From: Lycium barbarum
Taxonomy: Eukaryota > Streptophyta > Magnoliopsida > Solanales > Solanaceae
Length of the DNA stretch: 64,000 bases
Assembly: GCF_019175385.1 (NCBI RefSeq)
Contig: NC_083338.1
Location: forward strand, 95,129,777-95,193,776
Reading direction: 5' to 3'
The translations under genes and the position numbers were made by a program. Position 1 is the first letter of the stretch, and the number at the start of each line of letters is the position of its first letter. Below, piece by piece: positions 12,868 to 24,082 of the stretch. The notes beneath the pieces were generated by a model. The model was not told where the DNA came from. It saw nothing but the letters and a program-made list of their open reading frames with translations, and did no database searches.

Positions 12868-13650
12868 TGTAACGACCCGTTTGGTCGTTTAGGCCTTTTG
12901 ACCGTTTTACCCCAAATGACCCTTCCCCTAGCTCCGTTAGAGTAATTTTTAGCTGCGGGGATGGGTGATACGGTTCTCGAGAGAGTTGGGAGAGTCGTCA
13001 AGAATATTGAGGATTCTAGAAGCCCTTAAGTTGAATAAGTGAAAAATGGTTGACCAAAACTTGACTTTTGTGTATACGAGCCTTTTTGGGAATTTCGTTG
13101 GTTCCATGAGGTCCGGAGAGTCGAATACAAGTTGGTGAGGTGGTTGGTTCAGTTTCCGAGGAGCTCGGGAGCGTTTTGGTCACTTGGTTGGAAACTTGAC
13201 TTTTGGGATTTTGGGGGTTGACCTGGTCAAAATGACCACTGTTGGGGATTCCAAGGGCACAGGTGAATTCGTAGAGTGTTTTTACGTTGATATACATATT
13301 TGATTTATATCCGGGAGGTCTCAGATGGATGTCGAGTTTTGGGTTGGACTTGGTAAAAAAGTAGATTTTGCTGATTTCTGATGTCCCGCTTCAGCGGGCC
13401 TTCCTACGTGGGGCTTGGCCCGTAGATGCAAAAGGGTAAGGTTTAAAATGACTCCACAGATGCGAGAGCCTCTTCACGGGGGCGAGTCCGCATCCGCAGA
13501 CAAGGTGTCCACAGAGGCAGACATCGCTGAACAGAAGTCCCCTTTTATTTCCCAACTTCGAATCATTCTTTCCATTCACCAAACGCTTGTCCTAGAAAGT
13601 GTTGTGGGTGAAAATGGAGAATTTTTGGGTGATTGAATCTAGTGGTAAGT
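12868..13650 (+). mobile_element. First ~780 bp of a chromovirus 5' LTR
   Basis: Starts TGTAACGACCCGTTTGG and aligns closely with the first 790 bp of the LTR at 19137 (shared GCGGGGATGGGTG, AAAATGGTTGACCAAAA, GGTGAATTC and GGTAAGTTC blocks). Similarity ends after GGTAAGTTC near 13645. The preceding TCAAG (12863-12867) nearly matches TTAAG after the 3' LTR (21786-21790), consistent with one element spanning 12868-21785 with a 4/5 target duplication. A GC-rich cassette (13385-13535) precedes an AT-rich CCTTTTATTTCCC. Confidence 0.7.
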
Positions 13651-16600
13651 TCCTTTGGGAAAAGGATTCATCATCAATGGCGACTTGGGTTTAGGGTTTC
13701 ATCGCGATTCTAATTCAGTCACTTCCATGGCCATTTTTGGTGCGATTTCATAGGGGTTTTTGTCCCCATCATTCCCTCTACTGATTATCAGGTTTAATTT
13801 AACCTAATTCATTATTTTTAACCTAAATTCAATTATGACTCGGGTTGTTGCTCGGGTCCTTGTGGGTTTTTGGTTTCCATGGTCGAGGTTTAAAACCTTT
13901 AGCCATCTAGTGTACCAAAGACCCCAAAAGCAGGGACCTAGGGTAAAACCCGTTTGAATTTGGGTACAATTTTAAGGTTTCTATCCATTTTTAGTACTGT
14001 GTTATTGTCAATTTGTTATTTGTTTGTCCTATTTAATGACTAGGCGTACTATTCGGTTATTCCCCTAAAATTTAGGGATATTGAATTAGGGTGTAGTACG
14101 AATTGGATGGATTTTTGTTTGTTTGTATGAGATGTACAATATTTGAGTGGATAATAGTACTAACTGTACAATTTTGCAACAAAAATCCCTTATCCTATGT
14201 CCTAAATTTCGAAATCTTTTGAATATGAGGGGGAAATTCTGTTTTGAGGTATCTTCCCTACCATTTTTACCCCTAGCTCACTAAATTTGCCTATAAATAG
14301 CAAGTTTTTGTTCATTATAAAGGGGGAGAATTTTTATACCCTTGAAAATACTAAGTGTACTAGCCTATATATCACGATATTCCTACAATACACCATGGAT
14401 ATACTATAATATACAATATACAATACTATAAAGAATACTAATATACATTAATCTATAGCCTATACTACTAAAAAATACAAGTTATTTTCTGGAAAGTTGA
14501 AGAAAAGGTTTAAGGTCTTGTTTGGTGTTGAAACTTTGGATCCCAATCTCCATTTTGATCTTTAGGTTGCCCCTAATAAAGGTAATTTCTAATCTCCACC
14601 CTACATTGCTTTATTTTCAAGTTGTTCTATGTTGTTGTCTAATTGTTGCTGATAAAATGTGATTATTTTGATGTTTGTACTGTCTCTGCTATGTTAATGT
14701 AGTGTTTTCTGTCAGTTTAGTGGTGTTAAATGGAGAATGATGGCTAAACTAGTCTAAAAAAGGAAAAGAAATATAGCTCTTTAGCTTAAACCTACTATTA
14801 CATTGGTCATTTGGGAAATTTTGAATTGTTTCGTATGTCATTGTGTTTTAAGTGTGTGTTAGATATGTTGATGTTATGAGGACCTGTGTATACAGAAATG
14901 GCTTTTAAAAAATAAAAAAGAATGTTTTGCTTATGGTTTAGAAGTTACTCTTGTACTGCTTTCCTTTAAAATTATCCAAGTTTGATCCTTTTGTGTTTAC
15001 AAGGCATGTTTGGTATTTGTTTTGGTGCTGTCTCCGGATATGATTTCTAATTAGTCTAAAAATGGTTGAAAGTCTGTTTTGAACTTGTCTAAGGCTCCTT
15101 CTAATAGTTAGAAATGGATTAGTGGCACTCTAATGACTGATAGTTGACTAATGGAGTTCTAAATAGTTCTAAAAGGCAAAGTATGACTATACCTGGTGTT
15201 AAATGCTTGTGTCACTAGTTTTTGACTCTAAATAACTAGCTAAGTGTGCCTTGTGCTTAGACATTGTCCCACTGCTGTACCTATTTTTTGAAAAGGGTAA
15301 AAGTTGATTCTGAGATTCTATTTGATGTTTTTGAAAGATGATGAAGTCTAAAATGGGAATAAAGTGTTGTTAATGCTAATTTTCCTCTTTACTGGTTTGA
15401 CTAAAAGACGTTCTAGGTAGTTCTGGTGTAGAAGTAAAGCATGGTAAGGTTTAGGCGATCTCTAATGGTTCATAGTGTGCTTAGGGTCAAAAAATGAGTT
15501 TGAAATAAGTAGAAGGGGTCTTGGTTGATCACTGGTCCTCATTGTTTGTAATGAAAGTTTTGAAGTGGTATTTTGTGGTCTTATGATTGTCTGATTGCTA
15601 TTTCTAAATACCTTGTGTTTCTGTGTATCTAAATGATTACATTGAAGCCTACTTTTATGTGTCTTTGATCACTGCAGGGTTGACTTATCTGTGTCATTTC
15701 CTTAGTATCATGCTTAAGTCGTTTAGGATGAAAATGTGGTATTGATCACTTAGTTTATAATCCTAGATTGTAAAGAATGGACTACTGTTTCCTTAATTCA
15801 AAACTTAGTCTAGAAATGAAGTTTTACTGGATCTATGGCCACCAGTTGACTCTTCAATGCTGCTTGATTCCAAAATAGCTTTAACATGCCTAAAACATGC
15901 ATGAACTCACCTCTATTCCCCTTTGTCTAGTTTGTTCTCTATTTGTTTTACCTATCAGAGTCACTATCCATGTTTGAGTGCTAAAATATAAGTAGGGTGG
16001 GTGCTTAGCCTAGATTCTTTGTATATTTAAGTTCAATATAACCCTGAGCCTGTGACCATGTTACTTCATTCCCTTAAGACCAATTTATACTATCCTTTAC
16101 CTACACCTAATATGTTGCTGGCTTGATATGTGTTCTTTGTTTTTTCTTCAGCCTAGCTGTTTCTATTTGTTTAATTTGATCACCTACATTTAGGTTTATT
16201 TCCTTTGTCCTAATCGCTTGAATATTGGTTGATATCTTGATTAACTATTTAAGTGTGATGGCTGCCTGAGTCTTAAAACCTGAAAAAACTATTTCTAAAA
16301 ATTACTTGCACTCACTGGTTCTAGCTGATCATCCAGATCCACTTTTGGGCTTAAGTGTGATCCTTGGAAACTTGCATAGTATATATGAGCCTGTAACCTT
16401 AAATATACCATATGATTGCATTACTTCTAACTAGACTTGATGGAAACTAGCTTTGAAAACAAACACCTGCATTCTGTGACATTCTTTCCTGAAACCGACT
16501 ACTAAAAAATTGGATTTGTGACTTAAATTAGGCTATAAAACATGTTGTTTGTCTATCTATGTGATCACATGCACATTGCATTTCAACTTGACCGTTGATA

Positions 16601-18690
16601 CCCCATATTTGCCGAGATGTTAACTTGCAATTGGCATCCTAAAACTTGACCAATTTGACTCCTTAAACCTGCTAAATGTGAATTTGACACTAGACACTGT
16701 TGTTGGAAACTGTTTGTTCTGAAAACCTTGATAAAATGAACTTAATGCAGTGTCACCTTGGAATTTAGAACCTTTTGAACCCATTCCAAGAACTGCCTTG
16801 AATGAAGAGCTAGGCATTGGTTTCATGCTGATTATGTGTTGTGTATTTGGTGTCTTTCTCTGTTTAACTTATCATGTATGACATCAGTTTTCAAAGTCTT
16901 ACACCTTCATTATGTTGTCACATTGTTGTACCTATATATGTCATACACTCTGCATTGTAGTCTCTTACTATTTGAAAGCCCAGTGTTCCTTCATTTGACT
17001 GTGCCATTCTTTTGTTAAGTTCTGAATATGTGTGTTTGTTCGTCTGTGTTCTTGAGGAGTTTGAGAGTTAAAATTTGAGATATAAAAGCATGCTATATGT
17101 GAGATTACTAAGGTACAGGTTGGGTATGCCCCTTCTTGGTGGTTTTGCCCTTTTGATCCTTGGATATATGGGAGGTATACTTCGTATAGTCAGGTTTATA
17201 CTTAGTTAAAACACAGTTAAAATCAAGGTATACTAGTGGTATATCTGGGGTATACCGCAGTTTTCATACTTAGAAATTTTTTGAAGAAATAAAAAGGTAT
17301 ATCAAGGGGGTATATTGTGTATATGAGGTTCCTACGCTTAGAATTTTGAAGAGAAAAGGTGGCTGGGCCATTAGTTGGGCCTGGCACTTTGTTGGGTTGT
17401 TTCAGTCGATTATTATTGCTGATTATATCTCTATTTGGGCTTCCATACGTTCTGATTAGCATCATTTATTATTGCGCTTGTTCTAGAAAGTTGTAATTCA
17501 TATTTTGGCTTTATAATAAGTTATTTAGTTTAATTTTCGTATCTAATTTTAATTGTTGGATGTATGCTAATGTTAAGCATACCCTTTGCATCTGATACCT
17601 CTCAAAACCCATTGGTGGGTTTCCACGAGTCCCACCAATGTGTATAGATCGAGTCTACAAAATGGAGCACAATCTGGAGCAAATGTTGGACCCGAGGAAC
17701 CAAAATTGCATATTTACTTCTCTATTTGTGCTTGGTCGGCCCAGATTCTCTATCTCTTTTAATTACGCATTTTAAGTTATTATTTGTGCAATTATTATGT
17801 CAATTGGAACCCTTATGAGATTGTCATATTTTTAAAGTCGCCAAAATGAGTTTACTACAAAAATCAAGATTAATTTTGAGACTTTAAATGCAAATTGGGA
17901 CTGATTTGATTAAAGGACCAAAACTGTCGGCTTTGTAATGTGGGACTGATTTGAACATTTATAAAACCCTATGGACTTGGACTGATTTACAAAACTTGTG
18001 AGACTAATGTGATTATTTAGACTTAAGTTTAAAAGATAAAATTTGACTAAAACTTAGCAAAGGATAGAATAAAAAATGGACTATATATATGTAGAATATT
18101 ATGTGGACTATAATAGTGTATCTACATTATTTTCTTAAAACTATTTTCCTATATTCCGAAATATTTTTCAAAATTATTTTTTTGGGTGGACTTACGTAGA
18201 GTCCTACTTAGGCTAAGACCCTTCAGGTATTAGCCTAAGGGCAAAACTATACCACTTTTATTTTTCGAAAGTGTGTATTTGCGGGAATATCTGCCTCTTT
18301 ACTGCGGAAATACGAAAACTTAAGCAATTTTTATCAAAAATAATTCATAACATTAAGGCACACTATTCGAACCGGTAAGTCAACCGTATTTTACGGATCC
18401 ATAATAACGGGGTGCACCTTCCCCGGGGGATCACCAGAACCCTTACCCATACTTTGGTTAGATTCGGTTTCTTTTAAAATTTAGCCGTTTTAAATGAACC
18501 CTTTTCGAATCGGTTGTCCTAATTTCCTAAAAATTAGGTGGCGACTCTAAAAATAAAGTCCATTTAGAGCACCATCCCGTAGAGGTATATTTTTCTTTTT
18601 TCCCGGTACGATTGACAGCCGTACTTCCCCGGGACACTTTCCTTTTTAAATGAGGCTAGTGCAAATACGAATCGAAAAAATATCGACTCG
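13651..18690 (+). mobile_element. ~5-kb block with Ogre/Tat LTR character, no coding capacity
   Basis: Five kilobases without a protein-like ORF, lying between a truncated chromovirus LTR and the chromovirus pol end. A good TATA box (CTATAAATAG) lies near 14290, followed by short repeats (14340-14470). The right end (18360-18620) carries blocks typical of Ogre-like LTRs: GGTCACC/CCCGGGG junction words, CCTAATTTCC...AATTAGGTGGCGACTC and CCCGTAGAGG. A related, diverged block occurs at 62330-62530. I infer that this is most of an Ogre-like LTR that replaced or accompanied deletion of the chromovirus interior. Exact ends are not defined. Confidence 0.45.
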
Positions 18691-19136
18691 CTACAATGAG
18701 ATTCGGGCAGAAGGGCAAGCTAAGCTCGAGGTTCATTGGCCCATTTTAGATTCTTCGTCGTGTTGGAGAGGTAGCTTATGAGTTGGCGTTACCTCCGAGT
18801 TTGTCGGGTGTTCACACGGTATTTCACGTGTCTATGCTGAAGAAATACCATTCAAACGGGTCTTATATCATCCAGTGGGACTTAGTCCTATTCGATCAGA
18901 ATTTATCCTTTTAAGAGGAGCCGGTAGCCATTTTGGATAGGGAGATCCGTAAGGTGAGGTCAAATTACATAGCTTCAGTGAAAGTACAATGGAAGCACTG
19001 TCCAGTTGAGGAAGCAACGTGGGAGTCTGAGGCTGATATGCGTAGCAGATATCCCAGCCCTTTATCGAGTCAGGTACCTTTCTTCACCTCATTTCTTCTT
19101 CGTTCGAGGACAAACAGTTGTTTAATTGGTATCTGA
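18691..19136 (+). pseudogene. Chromovirus pol 3' end: integrase C-terminus plus chromodomain
   Basis: Tail of the Tekay/Del polyprotein. The frame gives MRFGQKGKLSSRFIGPF, then RRVGEVAYELALPP, HTVFHVSMLKKYH, and after a stop (near 18915) EEPVAILDREIRKVRSN..., KVQWKHCPVEEATWESEADM. The last part is a chromodomain, the module that directs these elements to histone-marked heterochromatin. The conserved YELALP...FHVSMLKKY region is the GPY/F-adjacent integrase tail. At least two in-frame stops make it dead. The 3' LTR starts immediately after at 19137, with only a degraded polypurine tract (CTGTTTAATTGGTATCTGA region) between. It is copied in inverted orientation at 26732-27177. Confidence 0.85.
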
Positions 19137-21785
19137 TGTAACGACTTGTTTGGTCGTTTAGGCCCTTTGAACTTTTTACCCCTGTAAACTATTATCCTAG
19201 CTCCGTTATAATAACTTTGACTTGCGGGGATGGGTGGTACGGTTCTTGAGAGAGTCCGGAGAGTCATGATGCAAATTAAGGATTTTAGATGCCCTTAAGT
19301 TGAATAAGTGAAAAATGGTTGACCAAAAGTTGACTTTTGTGTATACGAACTTTTTTGGGAATTTCGTCGGTGCTATGAGGTCCCAAAAGTTGAAAATAAC
19401 TTGGTGGGGTGGGTGGTTCGGTTCCCGAGGCTCTGGGGAGCATTTTGGTCACTTGGTTGGAAACTTGACTTTCGGGGTTGACAGGGTCAAAATGACCTCC
19501 GTTGGGGATTCCGAGGGCACGGGTGAATTCATAGCATGATTTTACGCTGATATACATATTTGGTTTGTATCTGGGAGGTCTTGGATAAATGTCTGGTTTT
19601 GGGTTGGATTTTGTGAAAAACTAGATTTTGTTGGTTTTTGGTGTCCCGCTTCAGTGGTTTATGTGTTCGCTTTTGTGGGCCCGCCTACATGGGAATTAGC
19701 CCGCAGATGTGAAAGGGTGAGATGTCAAGTGACTCCGCGGATGCGAGAGCCTCTTCGCGGAAGGGAGTCTATATCCGCGGACTAGGTGTTTGCGGATGCA
19801 GACATCGCTAAACAAAAATCCCTTTTTATTTCCCAACTTGAACCATTCTTTCCATTCGCCAAAATCTTGTCCTAGAAAGTGTTATGGGTGAAATTGGAGA
19901 ACTTTTGGGATTGCATCTTGGGGTAAGTTCATTTGCATTCCCTTGTGATTTATTTATGAATTAGGATTCAAATATATGCTAATTTTCATCTTGTAAGTTG
20001 GGGAAGATAGGTTAGGAACCCTAAATTGTTTCTTGATGATTTCTTGTCTATTTCCATGAGTGTTGTGGGAAGGTTTCTTAATTTCTAAGCGTCTAGTCGT
20101 TGGGGAATTTAGTTGCTAAGTTGAATCTCTTATTAATTACTAGGGTTTGGATTGTGGAAATTTGGGGGTTTTCCATTAATGACAAAATTAATGCTAATTG
20201 GGGACTAGTTGGTGTTGATGATTAGTATGTGGACTTCTTGAGCTTAGGGTTGACCTTTTTCAACTTATAGTTTCTCATTTTACCCTTGTGGGCCCGGGGT
20301 AACTTTTTAGGATTATTTTGGGGTTTTTCCGAAAGCATAGCAATATTTATATCATTAGATTCATAGTCTAACGTTGATCGTTTAATTGTTAGACTTTGAG
20401 CGTTCGAAGGCAATCCATAAGGGGAAGGCCCAGGTTTGAGGAGTTCGAGGTTCGTGTTCGTCTTTGAGGTAGGTTATGGCTTACCTTTCTTAGACTTTCA
20501 TTAGTGAATCGCATATGTTATGTAGTCATTGATAGGGAAAGCATGATAGACCTTCAAACATGGTTGTGGTGTTAAATCTACTGGTTTGGTATGAGTTCTG
20601 ATTATTTGGGCTTGTCGTTGTACTTTAGGAAATTATTAACATGTGTTGTACTTGATTACGTGGTTGTGGTTATGGAGGTTGTGCCAGATCTATTTGTTGT
20701 GATTGGAATTGAGTATCTAATACGTTTCCATGATAGTCTTGATAATTTGTGCAAGAATTGAATTGTCATTATGTTGTTTGTGAATTCCATATCATATTTA
20801 TTAGTTTGATTACATGTGATTTCCTCATTCTTGCATTCATACATTCATACATGATGAAACAGTTATGGAAACGGATCCGAAATGGAAAGAAAGAGAAAGA
20901 TGAAAGTAACATGATTATTGATATAGTCCGAGGTCTGTATCGGATATAGTAGTAGAGTCACAATCCGAGGTCTGTTCCGGAGTGGCTAGTACATGGACGC
21001 CGCGGGTCCCCCATGGGTCATGACTATTGAAGCGATATGTGCTTATAGCATGTGTGTACAGGTTCGAGATATTGGTCATTGCATTGCATCTCATTTGCAT
21101 TGCACTTCTTACTATCGCATTATTCATTATCTCATTGGGTTCTTGTTAGTGTTGTACTTGTATTGTAGTCAATGGTTGAAGACTTTCTTAGAAACTTGGC
21201 AGACTTATGGGTTAGAAGCTTAACCTAGGCTATGACTAGAGAAATTTGGGACATATTGTGCATGTTGATTGTGTTGACTGTCTTATCTGTTCTACTTGTT
21301 GATTTCTGTATTTCATGTGTGTTAACTAATCTTAGTTGGTTTATGATGCTTACCAGTACAAATGTGTACTGATACTACTCTTGCTGTACTTTTTGTGAGT
21401 GCAGAGTTTGAGACAGTATCGTCATTGAGACCTTGAGGCTTCTTGCTTGAGATCTGAGGGTGAGCCACCTTCCAGCCTGCAGCCCTAGATCTTATCTTAT
21501 ATTTTATCCTCAGACAGTATTTTTTATGTTTCAGACATTTGTATTCATTCCTAGACTCATTATGATTAGAGGTTCTTGTACTGTGACTTCAAATCCTTGG
21601 GAAAGGTTTTAATGGACCTAGTATTCTGTACTTTTGGTATTTATGGTATGATTTAAGACTTTTTTTTTTGTGTGTGTGTTATTTATGCTTGATTCATAAA
21701 TTGATTAAGCGTTGGCTAAGGAGATGGTTCGCCCACCAGGGGGGTTAGTGTGGGCGCCATTATGACCGTGATTTGGATCGTGATA
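19137..21785 (+). mobile_element. Chromovirus 3' LTR (left palindrome arm)
   Basis: Begins TGTAACGACTTGTTTGG directly after the pol end and finishes GGATCGTGATA, a one-base decay of the usual TGACA end. 2,649 bp. Contains a GC-rich cassette at about 19640-19795, tandem GCATTGCATT words near 21080, and CCACCAGGGGGGTTAG near the 3' end that is shared with the solo LTR at 6538. Followed by TTAAG, a near match to the TCAAG before 12868. Confidence 0.85.
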
Positions 21786-21915
21786 TTAAGGAGATCATTG
21801 ATTGACAAGTACATATTAGCTTTACAAACCATTGTCCATTAATAAAATTCTGTCCACATGTATGCTTTTATGGACGACTTCTAAATATGTAATATTGCTT
21901 GAAGTATGAAAATTG

Positions 21916-22330
21916 TTGGTTGTGATGGTGGAGTTGGTTGATGTTAGTTGGTGGTGTTGGTGTTGGTGGCTAAAGAATGTGTGGTGGTTGATGATGTGTT
22001 GGTGGTAGTTGGCAGCGGTGCTAGTTGTGATGGTGGAGGTGCTTGGTAGTAAGGATTGGCCACAGTGATGGTAGTGGCTAATAGTGGTGGCAGAGGTGGC
22101 GGTGGAGGTGGTGGTAGTGAATATAATTATAATGATGGAGGTGGTAAGTGTGGTAGCGACTCAAAGTAGTGATTGACAACGGTGATGGTTGTCGATGGTG
22201 ATTGTGATGGCAGATGTGGTTGGTGGTGGTTGGTGGTGATTGGTGACGGTAATGGCGGTGGTGGTTGTGATGAGAGAGGTGGTTAGTAGTGGTGGTGGTG
22301 GTTGGTAATCGTGGATAGAGCGGTGGTTAA
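21916..22330 (+). repeat. GGT/TGG-rich minisatellite at the palindrome spacer's left edge
   Basis: Irregular GGTGGTNNTGG repeats with strong G excess on the plus strand, starting exactly where the left arm stops pairing. No coding sense. Could form G-rich secondary structure; that is inference only. Confidence 0.8.
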
Positions 22331-22793
22331 AATTATCCACACAAAAAACCTATTAATGGTATTAAGACTTTGTTCAAGATCTTAATAATTAGAGACCTAT
22401 TCAGACTGAATAACTGCCTAAATCATAATATAAACAAAAGAACTTAATCGCTAAGATCTGAACCATTCAGATTCATACATACATTAAGTGCAAACAAATT
22501 AGGTCTATAACAGTAAAGTGACAATAGTTCTTCATCACATTAAAGTTAATTAACTTTATCCATTACAATCAGTGCCATCAAAATGCGCTTGGTCTGTTAA
22601 GCCGACCCAAATCAAGTTGTTATTGGACTGAAAATTTTCAGCCATTTTAAACCTGAAGCTATTAAGCCCAGCCATACTCAGTCTCCGGCCCCATAAGGTT
22701 GCGCTGGCCTGGAGCCCAAAAATTTAACAAAATAATTAATTAAAAGTTTAAAACAAAAAGTTTAAGGAAAACTAAAAAAAAATCACAAGTGAG
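22331..22793. other. Unassigned spacer sequence
   Basis: No ORF or recognised repeat. Contains short words (AAGATCTTAATAATTAG, ATTCAGACTGAAT, CATTCAGATTCATACA) loosely resembling 27886-27960 on the other side of the palindrome. I cannot assign it to a family. Confidence 0.4.
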
Positions 22794-22808
22794 CGTAACA
22801 AGGTTAGA

Positions 22809-22948
22809 CTTTTTTTAAAAAAAAATATTGTATTACATAGGGGGTAGGGGAAGGGGAAATGGGAGAGGGGATTACAACGTGGGGATTCGAACCCTCACCA
22901 ACAAGGTGAAAGTTCAGGTAGCCAACCAACGGAGCTACTAGATCCCTA
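22809..22948 (-). mobile_element. Full-length tRNA-derived SINE with a 15-bp target-site duplication
   Basis: On the minus strand the element starts GTAGGGATCTAGTAGCTCCG. It contains a box A-like TAGCTCCGTTGG and box B GGTTCGAATCC (22883-22893), the split RNA polymerase III promoter inherited from a tRNA, and ends in an A/T-rich tail. It is flanked by a perfect direct repeat CGTAACAAGGTTAGA (22794-22808 and 22949-22963). A complete, clean retroposition event; resembles the Solanaceae SolS SINEs, though I cannot name the subfamily. Confidence 0.85.
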
Positions 22949-23022
22949 CGTAACAAGGTTAGATATTCTTCTGGAATTAGAATTTTTTTTTCTATTTTAA
23001 GACTTTATAATTAGCCGGTCAT

Positions 23023-23125
23023 TTCGGAAACAGCCGCCCTACCTTTTAAGGTGGGGGTTAGGTTTGCGTACACTCTACCCTCCCCAGACCCACATGGTGG
23101 GATTATACTGGGCTTGTTGTTGTTG
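23023..23125 (+). mobile_element. 5'-truncated TS-type SINE with a 17-bp target-site duplication
   Basis: Same 3' segment as 6300-6451 (GGAAACAGCCGCCC...GGGATTATACTGGG) with a short TTG tail. Flanked by a perfect TATAATTAGCCGGTCAT on both sides (23006-23022 and 23126-23142), the TSD. It lacks box A and box B, so it is a truncated insertion. Confidence 0.88.
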
Positions 23126-23142
23126 TATAATTAGCCGGTCAT

Positions 23143-23790
23143 GCACACTGACTTCAGTGCTCTTATTTGACCTAACTCTCGCTTCTTATGTCAAAGCCTT
23201 GACACATGCAGCTAACGCATCTATGTATATACAATGTTGAACAAGATAGTAATATATAGCGAGCGACATGAAAATCATATGCATTAGTCAACATTATGAT
23301 GAGTTCAGAAAAACTATGTTCTTACTTTGTACAAAATTCCCTCTCCTTACCTCAAGCTCATTTGGTAAATATGCTAAATCTGTATACACTAAAACTACTG
23401 CGGTGCATCATCAAGAACATTCAATATACTAAAACTAAGAATTTTTAAAGGGAAATGTGACGATTTTAGCTAATCAAATGAAATTAACAATGAAGTATAT
23501 AAGTTTATTTTTAAAACATTTTATTCTTTAATATCTAACAATTTAAAAAATAATAAACCTTATACATCTAACATTTAGAAGTTTTTCTTCCTTAAAAAAT
23601 AACAATCTTATAGATTTTTTTTAAGGAAAATTGACGCGAGAATGCAATCTGGATAAATTGTTGGCACAAAACAGCCCAGACTTTAGCTTTTGGCATCTAA
23701 TAGCCCAAATACAAAATTCTTGTTAATTTTTGGCATTGTATAGCCAATTAAGAAAATATACAAATTAATAATTCTCTCACCCGTTATACC
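23143..23790. other. AT-rich spacer sequence, nothing recognised
   Basis: No ORF, no clear repeat. Ends at the Helitron terminus near 23794. Confidence 0.5.
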
Positions 23791-23793
23791 ATA

Positions 23794-23952
23794 CTAGTGA
23801 ATATATCCGCGCTTCACGCGGTCATAAAAGACACCAATACTTTATTAAATATAATATAGATAAAAGATGTATTTATACTATATATCTATATCTATATTAT
23901 TTGTATAATTTTACTAAATCAAATATATAAATCACTTTCAATAATATGATGG
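23794..23952 (-). mobile_element. Helitron 3' terminus, reading leftward
   Basis: On the minus strand the sequence runs ...CCGCGTGAAGCGCGG (a short hairpin), ATATATT, then CACTAGT, the standard Helitron 3' end of a subterminal hairpin followed by CTAG (at 23794-23797) next to a host T. The element body would extend to the right into the palindrome arm starting at 23953. I did not identify its 5' TC end, so it is truncated or interrupted by the arm. Confidence 0.75.
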
Positions 23953-24082
23953 CAATTTTCATACTTCAAGCAATATTACATATTTAGAAGTCGTCCATAA
24001 AAGCATACATGTGGACAGAATTTTATTAATGGACAATGGTTTGTAAAGCTAATATGTACTTGTCAATCAATGATCTCCTTAA

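Larger units (their letters stand above)
18003..21915 (+). repeat. Left arm of a 3.9-kb inverted repeat
   Basis: Every position x here pairs with 45868-x in the right arm. The constant sum holds at all points checked (for example 18003/27865, 19137/26731, 21785/24083, 21915/23953), so there is no net insertion or deletion. By eye I saw four substitutions (at 18288, 18618, 21010 and 21433). The arm contains 690 bp of the Ogre-like block, the chromovirus pol end, its 3' LTR and 130 bp of downstream flank, so the repeat is a segmental inverted duplication rather than two separate TE insertions. Confidence 0.95.

Noticed and set aside
22881..22948. Possible tRNA gene (GGTTCGAATCC T-arm sequence on the minus strand)
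   Set aside because: Only box A and box B are tRNA-like; there is no cloverleaf, and the unit has a SINE tail and TSDs.
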